Shown here piece by piece: positions 57,414 to 64,000 of a DNA stretch of 64,000 bases. Origin of the DNA: Exophiala sp. HKRS030 (Eukaryota > Ascomycota > Eurotiomycetes > Chaetothyriales > Herpotrichiellaceae); contig JAHWDD010000001.1 of assembly GCA_023897205.1 (NCBI GenBank), forward strand, positions 310,001 through 374,000, given 5' to 3'. The notes under the pieces were generated by a model, which searched no databases, was not told where the DNA came from, and worked only from the letters and a program-made list of their open reading frames with translations. The stretch's first letter is position 1, and each line of letters starts with the position of its first letter. The position numbers and the translations under genes are program-made.

Positions 57414-59072
57414 ATGATCGCTTCCTCTGCCTTCAAGAGACTCCCAGTGCGAAGATTGGCTGCTGGTGCTTTGGCTGTACGAGCACCATCCTCAGCAGTC
57501 CGCCCGACACCGAAGTTCTCCCAACGAGTTCCTCGAGCCGTGCCCGCCATGGCCTCATCCTTTTCAACCTCGGCCGTCAAGGGCTCCTCCGCGCCCAGCA
57601 AGGCCCCAGAGGCTGCCTATGACCCCGAGATCACAGATATCGCATCTTACGTCCACAAGTACAAGATCGACTCAGACGTTGCGCTCGATACCTCCCGCTA
57701 CATCCTCCTTGACACAATCGGCTGCGGTCTCGAAGCCCTCCGCTTCCCTCAATGCTCAGCTCTTCTGGGTCCGACCGTCGAGGGCACGACAGTTCCCAAT
57801 GGATCTCGGGTTCCAGGCACACCATTTGTGCTTGACCCGATCAATGGTGCTTTCAACATCGGTGCCATGATCCGATGGCTGGATTACAATGATTGTTGGT
57901 TGGCTGCCGAATGGGGTCATCCCTCGGACAACCTGGGAGCTATTCTGGCAGTAGCAGACTGGATTGCAAGAACAAACCGAGCTGGTGGCAACTTGGGCAA
58001 TGGCAAGATTCCCACGATCCGAGATGTTCTGGAGGGTATGATCAAGGCACATGAAATCCAGGGATGCTTGGCTCTTGAAAACTCCTTCAACCGAGTCGGC
58101 TTGGACCATGTAATGCTCGTCAAGGTTGCGTCTGCGGCTGTGGTGAGCAAGATGCTTGGTCTCAGCGAGTCGGAAACAGCAGCTGCCGTGTCTCAGGCTT
58201 TCGTTGATGGCCAGGCTCTCCGTACCTACCGACACTCGCCCAACACCATGTCTCGTAAGTCTTGGGCTGCTGGTGATGCTTGCCAGAGAGCTGTCAACCT
58301 GGCTCTCAAGGTCAAGCAAGGTCAATCTGGAGTTCCTACTGTTCTGTCTGCCCCCGTCTGGGGTTTCTACGATGTCCTTTTCAAGGGCAAGAAGTTCGAA
58401 TTCCAACGTCCATACGGCTCTTATGTCATGGAGAATGTTTTGTTCAAGGTATCTTATCCTGCTGAATTCCATTCTCAGACTGCGGTGGAGGCTGCTCAGA
58501 AGATCTACAAGATCCTTGCAGACATGGGTAAATCAGCAGCAGACATCAAGGAGGTCACCAACCGCACCCACGAAGCTTGCATCCGCATCATTGACAAGCA
58601 ATTCAAGCCCATGGATAACTTTGCAGACCGAGACCACTGCGTTCAATACATGGTTGCAACAATGCTGTGCTTCAACCGCCTGGAAGCTACGGACTATCTT
58701 GACGGCAGCGAGGCAGCTACTTCTCCGTTGTTAGAGAGTCTCCGCCAGAAGATCAAGTGTGTTGAAGATCCTCAATTCACCAAGGACTACCACGACCCAG
58801 CTTTGAGAACCATCTCTAACGCTCTGACTGTTACATTGAACGACGGCACTGTATTGGATGAGGTGGTTGTCGAGGCACCACTTGGCCACCGACTCCGACG
58901 TGACGAAGCCAAGCCAGAAATTCTGGCCAAATTCAAGAGACATCTAAGCCATCACTTCCCTGAGTCCAAGATCAATGACTTGATCCAAGTGTCGACTGAC
59001 GCATCGAAGCTTGACTCGATGGAGGTTGACAAGTATATGGATCTCTATGTCAAGGAAAAGATGGAATGGTAA
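57414..59072 (+). CDS. Mitochondrial 2-methylcitrate dehydratase (PrpD family)
   Basis: A single exon of 552 aa, starting at the ATG in AAAACATGATCG. The first 60 residues are basic and Ser/Ala-rich without acids (FKRLPVRRLAAGALAVR), a mitochondrial presequence. PrpD-family signatures: TSRYILLDTIGCGLEAL, RWLDYNDCWLAAEWGHPSDN (conserved D-x-x-D-x and GHPSDN), LDHVMLVKVASAAVV, LRTYRHSPNTMSRKSWAAG and VSYPAEFHSQTAVEAA. It converts 2-methylcitrate to 2-methyl-cis-aconitate in the methylcitrate cycle, which disposes of propionyl-CoA from odd-chain fats and some amino acids. Length and motifs match yeast Pdh1 and Aspergillus PrpD. No other methylcitrate genes are nearby, as usual in fungi. Confidence 0.94.
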   Translation: MIASSAFKRLPVRRLAAGALAVRAPSSAVRPTPKFSQRVPRAVPAMASSFSTSAVKGSSAPSKAPEAAYDPEITDIASYVHKYKIDSDVALDTSRYILLDTIGCGLEALRFPQCSALLGPTVEGTTVPNGSRVPGTPFVLDPINGAFNIGAMIRWLDYNDCWLAAEWGHPSDNLGAILAVADWIARTNRAGGNLGNGKIPTIRDVLEGMIKAHEIQGCLALENSFNRVGLDHVMLVKVASAAVVSKMLGLSESETAAAVSQAFVDGQALRTYRHSPNTMSRKSWAAGDACQRAVNLALKVKQGQSGVPTVLSAPVWGFYDVLFKGKKFEFQRPYGSYVMENVLFKVSYPAEFHSQTAVEAAQKIYKILADMGKSAADIKEVTNRTHEACIRIIDKQFKPMDNFADRDHCVQYMVATMLCFNRLEATDYLDGSEAATSPLLESLRQKIKCVEDPQFTKDYHDPALRTISNALTVTLNDGTVLDEVVVEAPLGHRLRRDEAKPEILAKFKRHLSHHFPESKINDLIQVSTDASKLDSMEVDKYMDLYVKEKMEW

Positions 59073-59256
59073 AAAATGATAGATTTTTGAGGTTGTATGC
59101 ATGACTAGGGTTACCCAAAATTGGCGAACGTTAAAGATGCTTTGATGCGTAAAGGTTGAAAGGCAGTCGGAATATGTTGTAGATATGCAATTTGATGCGA
59201 TCTTGGTCTCGTTTCTTCTACACCTACATATTTCCATCACGATCACACTTGTTATT
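59073..59256. other. Short convergent intergenic region
   Basis: Only 184 bases separate the stop codons of two convergent genes, so their 3' untranslated regions probably overlap. Confidence 0.5.
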
Positions 59257-60609
59257 TCAAGACTTACTAATGTCTGCAAATTCCCTCGTGGGCAGGACCT
59301 TTTCGTGCGCTCCTCTCGCAGCCCATGCCCTCTTCCACGCCCACGCCTCGTCCTTTTCAGGGCCATTCGACTTACCATTGAGAACATTGACCACGTACCT
59401 TCCGATATTGGGCAGAAACTTCCAGCTGTGGAACGAGCCTGCGGTCGCCAGGAACAAGTTCGACAGCCTGGGGTCTGGATGTCGCGTGATCAACTGGTTC
59501 TGGTCCGGCGAGACGGCGTCCCAGCATATTCGCCAATCGTCCGGCGAACGGCCGTTGTCCAGGACCTCGGGCACGCGTTGTCTGATGACGTCGAGTGACT
59601 CGTCCTTCAACGCCAAGGGTACGTCCTTTTGGTCGGGCTCGGGCACCGAGATCTCCTGGCCCGTGTCCGGGTGAAGTTTGGTGTTGAGAAAGGTGTTGGA
59701 GTTGGTAAACTTGAAGAGACGGTCCTTGCTGGGAGGCATGACCTCGCCTTTGCTGCCGTAAATCAGCACCGGCATGCGCGAGTAGCGCTCTGCCTCTGCG
59801 TCGTCGGAGAGCTCGAACGCCGCGACACAGACGCCGGCCGCCTGGATCTGTCGGCGTATGCCGTCCTGTTCGGCGACGTGCAGGGTCTTCTCGAGAGGGC
59901 TCATGAGCCAGGGTGTCCAGGCACCCGTGGCGAGGAGGATCTTGTCTCCAGTGAATCTCCGTCCGTCTGCGGTCCGGACGCCCTCGAGTTTCTGTCTTCT
60001 GTCGACGTCATCAGCGACCACCAGCTCGACGACTTCGCCTACCTCGTGGTGCACACCGGCCTCGGCGGCTTCGGCCATCATGGCCTCCACGGCTGAACTC
60101 GCGTCGGCCCAGCCTGCGCTCGAGTTCGTGTAGGCCTTGTCGCACCCGGTCGTGTCTATCCCCGAGAGCACGCCGTCCCACCGCGTCTTGACTTCGTCCA
60201 ACGTGATGTCCGCCGACGTGTCGGGCCGCCCGCTCTCGCGCAAGTTCTTGCGTATCCGCGTGGACAGGTCGCTGCCTTTCTCGTCCAGCGCCACCCAGCC
60301 TGTCTGGTGGAAGTAGCGAGACAACAACGGGCTGTCGATCCATGACTGCATCGCCTCGTACGCGAGGTCCATGTAGAACGGTATGCTGTAGTCGGCGCGG
60401 ACGATCTTGTTGATGTCTGAAGACGCGGCCGAGGGAGAGGGCGCAGGTGCGCGGTCGAGCACCGTCACTCGAAGTGAGGCATGGCTCTGGGAGAGATGAT
60501 AGGCCGTGCTGGTGCCGAAAATGCCTGACCCGACGATGAGGACGTCACTGTGTGAAGATTTCATGACCATATTTGTATCTTGACTGGGGGAGTTCTTTTG
60601 TTGAAGCAT
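59257..60609 (-). CDS. FAD-dependent amine oxidase (fructosyl-amino-acid / saccharopine oxidase-like)
   Basis: A single exon of 450 aa from the first ATG (in-frame ATGs at 60570 and 60564 would start MVMKSSHSDV and are equally plausible). The dinucleotide-binding motif is VLIVGSGIFGTSTAYHL. SSDINKIVRADYS and AGSFHSWKFLPNIGRYVV are signatures of fungal amadoriases and L-saccharopine oxidase in the DAO family. ICWDAVSPDQNQLITRHPDP is the conserved C-terminal region. It oxidises a secondary amine, releasing hydrogen peroxide. The C-terminus ISKS is not a peroxisome signal, unlike many relatives ending in SKL-type tripeptides. Substrate undetermined; sarcosine-oxidase-like activity is the alternative. 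Confidence 0.87.
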   Translation of the reverse strand: MLQQKNSPSQDTNMVMKSSHSDVLIVGSGIFGTSTAYHLSQSHASLRVTVLDRAPAPSPSAASSDINKIVRADYSIPFYMDLAYEAMQSWIDSPLLSRYFHQTGWVALDEKGSDLSTRIRKNLRESGRPDTSADITLDEVKTRWDGVLSGIDTTGCDKAYTNSSAGWADASSAVEAMMAEAAEAGVHHEVGEVVELVVADDVDRRQKLEGVRTADGRRFTGDKILLATGAWTPWLMSPLEKTLHVAEQDGIRRQIQAAGVCVAAFELSDDAEAERYSRMPVLIYGSKGEVMPPSKDRLFKFTNSNTFLNTKLHPDTGQEISVPEPDQKDVPLALKDESLDVIRQRVPEVLDNGRSPDDWRICWDAVSPDQNQLITRHPDPRLSNLFLATAGSFHSWKFLPNIGRYVVNVLNGKSNGPEKDEAWAWKRAWAARGAHEKVLPTREFADISKS

Positions 60610-61154
60610 CCGCTATGCACTCGCGTACCTGATACTCACATCGTACACGTCCTTTAGACTTGCAGCTACCTTGATATCGGCCACGCGGTGATAAGCTTAC
60701 GATATTATTGACCCAGAATCTCCGCAACGTTCGCTGGACCGGCTCAAGTGCCGCATAATAGCGCTGGGGTTTGCCCGTCGTTTTAGCCGTGGAAGCCCGT
60801 GTCTGACCTTCGTACTAAACCGTCCAATAAAGCCCCAATTTACGTCTAGTGAGCCCCAGTGAGCCCTCCCTCCCCCAGTTCGAGGCTTGCCAAAGATGGA
60901 GAAAACAGGCCGCCAACCTCGGTATCTCACCTGAGACCAGATAGCCGGCTTAAAAGCCAGCGGTGGAATGAGTGATCAGAGAAGAGGTGAGACAGGTATG
61001 ACACTCGAGTCTTCGCACTTTTCCTTGATACGAGTAATAGTTGTTGGTGTCCCGGCCTAGAAGTGCTGTTTATCACGATCTCATTGCCTTTAGACAGTGT
61101 CGGGTGAGATAGACACGATATAGAGCATTGGTCTGGTCGGCGTTTGCTACAAGA
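60610..61154. promoter_or_regulatory. Divergent promoter region, amine oxidase / acyl-CoA synthetase
   Basis: About 0.55 kb between divergent starts. No coding sequence. No clear oleate-response or peroxisome-gene element recognised by eye. Confidence 0.4.
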
Positions 61155-63231
61155 ATGGCTCTCGGTGAGACTCCCTTCCTGTCTCACACGCACAGAAAGT
61201 AATGCATTGACTGACGGAAACACTCTCAGCAACCGCAGCAGCAGTCGCCGCAGGCAGCTGGGCAACGGCAGCCTACCTCGATGCCAAATTCCACCTCCGC
61301 AAGGACTATCAGAACATAGCACGGCTGAAGAGAGGGGAAAAAGAATACGCCCGCGCCGTGAAAGAAGACAAGGTCAATCTGTGGTACGTTCTCGAGGAAA
61401 CATGCAAGCGACACGAGAACCGCCGGGCGATATGGTGGCGCGAGCGGTCCTACACCTTCCGTGAACTGCACGACGAGACCCTGCGCATCGCACAGTGGAT
61501 GCTGGAGCAGGGTGCGAGGCCGGGGGAACTGGTGGCGTTGTACCTGACCAACTCGCCGCACTTTATGTTTTCGTGGTTCGCGTGTATGGCGATCGGCGCC
61601 GCCCCGGCATTCATCAACTACAACCTCGAAGGCAAGGCGCTCTTGCATTGCTTGGACGTCGCCCAGACGAGGTTGCTGGTGGTGGACGATGACGCGGGAT
61701 GCCAGGCACGAATCGAGGGGAGTCGAGCGGATATCGAGAGTAGGGGCATGAAGATCGCCGTGCTTGACGATGCACTCAAGCGGGCCATCTCCTCGAGGCC
61801 GGTGGTGAGACCTGGGGACGAACTCCGCGCCGGGACAAAGGGCGACTTCCCTTATTGTTTGATATATACCAGGTTTGTGGTTCCCTTTCCCAATCTTTCC
61901 TCTTCCCCCCCCCCCCCCTCCCCCCCGATTCCTTTCAAGAAAAGCAGAAGAAAAAAGAAGTATATCGTTGACACTTGACGTGGTATGGCAGCGGCACGAC
62001 TGGCCTTCCCAAGGGGTGCGCCTTCACACTCTCCAGAGTCTGGCTGATGTGCGGACACTGTATGCCCATCTGTGACGGCCAACCTGGCGTGGATCAATGG
62101 TACAACAGCATGCCCCTTTACCACGGCACCGGCGGCATCTCGAGTTCGACCTCCCTGATCCAGGGTGTCAGCATAGCTCTTGCGCCCAAGTTCTCCGTCT
62201 CACGGTTCTGGAACGACATCCACGACAGCGAGAGTACCTTTTTCATCTACGTCGGCGAGACGGCGCGGTACTTGCTCAACGCCCCCGCCCATCCTCTGGA
62301 GCGCAAGCACAAGCTGCGTGTGGCGTACGGGAACGGTCTGCGACCCGACGTGTGGACCAAATTCCAAGACCGCTTCAACATTCCCGAGATTGGCGAATTC
62401 TTCAACTCCACAGAAGGCATGTTCACATTGTTCAACTACGACAAGGGCCCCTTTTTGGAGGCGTGCGTGGGCCACCACGGACTGATTCTCCGGAGGGCGC
62501 TGCAGAACGTCTACATCCCCGTCAAGATCGACCACGAGACCGGCGACATCTGGCGAGACCCCAAGACGGGCTTCGCGCAACGTATGCCGTACGAGGAAGG
62601 CGGCGAGATGATCGTCGCGGTGCCCAGCAAGCAGGCCTTCCAGGGCTACTGGCGCTCGCAGGCTGCGACGGACAAAAAATTCTGCACCGACGTCTTCAAG
62701 AAGGGCGACATTTACTACCGGTCAGGCGATGCGTTGAGACGAGACGCCGACGGACGCTGGCATTTTCTGGACAGACTAGGCGACACGTTCAGATGGAAGA
62801 GCGAGAACGTGTCGACGGCCGAGGTCGCGTTGACCATTGGCCAGTACCCTGGTATCGCAGAGGCGAACGTCTATGGTGTGCTCGTGCCCAACCACGAGGG
62901 ACGTGCTGGTTGTGCCGCCATCCATCTAGACCCGAACTACACGGGCGCACCTGTGAATTGGGACGACCTGCTCAAGTTCACGAGGGCGAGGCTGCCGCGG
63001 TACGCGGTGCCGGTGTTCCTCAGGGTCGTGAAAGCCAGCACACACATACATAACCACAAGCAGAACAAGGTCCCGTTGAGGAAGGAGGGTGTCGACCCGA
63101 ACCTGGTAGGAACCGAGGTGAAGGAGGGCAAGGATGATGTCTTTTTGTGGATCCCTCCAAAAGGGGACGGCTATGTTTCCTTCAGCCGAAAGGACTGGGA
63201 ACTGTTGGAGAGGAAGGAGGCGAGGTTATAA
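61155..63231 (+). CDS. FAT1: Very-long-chain acyl-CoA synthetase / fatty-acid transporter (FAT1 type)
   Basis: Exons 61155-61164, 61230-61872 and 61992-63231 give 630 aa; exon 1 is 10 bases (ATG GCT CTC G). The first residues MALATAAAVAAGSWATAAYL form a membrane-associated helix. The AMP-binding P-loop IYTSGTTGLPKG is rebuilt across the second intron (119 bases, with a run of C on the plus strand). NSTEGMF, YYRSGDALRRDADGRWHFLDRLGDTFRWKSENV is the C-terminal FATP/VLACS signature region. The enzyme couples fatty-acid uptake to acyl-CoA formation with ATP. The C-terminus ARL fits the peroxisomal targeting consensus [SAC][KRH][LM], in agreement with a peroxisomal or lipid-body role of fungal Fat1 proteins. 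The gene diverges from a peroxide-forming flavoenzyme. Confidence 0.93.
61902..61926 (+). repeat. Poly-C tract in FAT1 intron 2
   Basis: About 25 bases, almost all C with one T, inside the intron upstream of the AMP-binding exon; a likely slippage site. Confidence 0.8.
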
Positions 63232-63483
63232 TATACTTGCCATCTACAAACCACCGTCTAATCCAGCTACTATGTGATGACTATACCGAACACGATGAAA
63301 GGGAAATTGGTAGATACAAGTACGAGTGCGGGAGATATATCTCCCTGACGTGTTTGGAAAGCAGAATTAGATCTCTTTAGAGATAGACGATGGATGATTC
63401 ATGTGCATACACCGTAGGCAGAGTTGGGGGAAATAAATACATTACTTTCTCCATTCCAACAGTGCAGTCGCTAGTGGTGGTTA
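63232..63483. other. Short convergent intergenic region
   Basis: About 250 bases between the stop codons of FAT1 and the DUF1295 gene; no gene seen. Confidence 0.5.
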
Positions 63484-64000
63484 TCATCGGTGTCTATTAT
63501 GATTCACCAACCCATCTTGACTTTCCTCACGTCCTCTTGCTTCTTCTTCATCTTCTCCTTCTTCTTGTCTTTGCCGCCGCACGCTGGCCTGATCGACATG
63601 CTTTTCCGGGTCAAACACGTACATCGGCCATTCGAACCCGACGGTCCGCTTGATCGCCGTGGGTAATCTGACCCAGATCCCAGGCGGCAAGGGGATGAGA
63701 ATACTGGTAGTGTCCAACCAGGCCTTGTGTCTCGTCCAACCGTCCCCTTTGGGTCCGTCCTTTTCAAACTTTTTCTTCGCGCCGGGGCGTTCTTGTAACG
63801 TCAGTCCGGACACGAAGAGCAACAGGAGCGTCAAGAACAGGGCCCCCAGGAGACTCGCGTACTGTGCCGCGTAGGCTCCCGACCCCGACGGTACGTGGCC
63901 GTAGGCACTGGGCGAGATGGCCATTGTGAAAATGGCAAACTGTACGACAATCTCACCAAAGTAGTTGGGATGTCTGGACCAAGAGAACAAGCCGACGTCA
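63484..64000 (-). CDS. DUF1295 / steroid-reductase-like membrane protein, 3' part (cut by window edge)
   Basis: Only the C-terminal part is in the window; the frame is open to 64000. DVGLFSWSRHPNYFGEI is the DUF1295 motif (R-H-P-N-Y-x-G-E), shared with 5-alpha-reductase and ICMT-type membrane reductases/methyltransferases, where it binds the cofactor. A helix follows (GALFLTLLLLFVSGLTLQE), then a polar stretch (KKKFEKDGPKGDGWTRHKAW) and a helix-like IPLPPGIWVRLP. The C-terminus is a charged, Glu/Arg-rich tail. Fungal members are uncharacterised; many sit in the ER. Reaction unknown. Confidence 0.85.
   Translation of the reverse strand, partial: DVGLFSWSRHPNYFGEIVVQFAIFTMAISPSAYGHVPSGSGAYAAQYASLLGALFLTLLLLFVSGLTLQERPGAKKKFEKDGPKGDGWTRHKAWLDTTSILIPLPPGIWVRLPTAIKRTVGFEWPMYVFDPEKHVDQASVRRQRQEEGEDEEEARGREESQDGLVNHNRHR

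Noticed and set aside
50690..63231. A secondary-metabolite or catabolic gene cluster built from the monooxygenase, glucosidase, oxidase and acyl-CoA synthetase
   Set aside because: No polyketide, peptide or terpene synthase, no pathway-specific regulator nearby, and methylcitrate dehydratase and FAT1 are core genes; neighbourhood is probably incidental.

Overview
The window reads as nuclear DNA of a filamentous ascomycete (Pezizomycotina). Protein genes carry short GT-AG introns (mostly 45-90 bases) with CTAAC/CTGAC branch sites. Three genes encode Zn2Cys6 regulators, a fungal family, and the best-recognised proteins are fungal housekeeping types (GCN1, m-AAA protease, NAC-beta, NUP53). An Eurotiomycete such as a Chaetothyriales black yeast is my guess from general protein flavour; no marker gene here proves it.

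Left part, 1-11.3 kb, accessory and decaying: the 5' part of an MFS exporter diverges from a Zn2Cys6 regulator with an apparent one-base frameshift (1314-3625). A superfamily 1 helicase relic follows on the minus strand (4.03-7.74 kb), broken by stops, at least one of the CAG-to-TAG kind expected from repeat-induced point mutation (RIP). From 7.74 to 11.2 kb is AT-rich sequence without protein genes. It holds one remarkable RNA gene: a tRNA-Gly(GCC) with the ordinary anticodon-loop intron plus a 56-base insertion in the D arm that looks exactly like a spliceosomal intron.

Core part, 11.5-36 kb: a ZIP zinc transporter, a MAPEG-family membrane protein, GCN1 (2674 aa), an AFG3-type mitochondrial m-AAA protease, an unrecognised proline/serine-rich protein with a small divergent unrecognised gene, an F-box protein, a second Zn2Cys6 regulator, and a small basic protein that converges on it. 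A 4.9 kb gene-free, repeat-rich stretch follows (36.0-40.9 kb).

Right part, 40.9-64 kb: a small cupin, acyl-protein thioesterase 1 (six exons, one of 12 bases), a third Zn2Cys6 regulator, a region with unrecognised exon-like pieces, NAC-beta (whose gene structure implies a one-nucleotide exon), NUP53, a 12-exon Baeyer-Villiger monooxygenase, a membrane-anchored GH3 beta-glucosidase, mitochondrial 2-methylcitrate dehydratase, a fructosyl-amino-acid/saccharopine-oxidase-like flavoenzyme, a FAT1-type acyl-CoA synthetase, and the end of a DUF1295 membrane protein cut by the window edge.

I see no biosynthetic gene cluster; neighbours on the right are metabolic genes with independent roles. The two most unusual signals are both about RNA processing: the tRNA with an intron-like D-arm insertion, and the one-nucleotide exon in NAC-beta.
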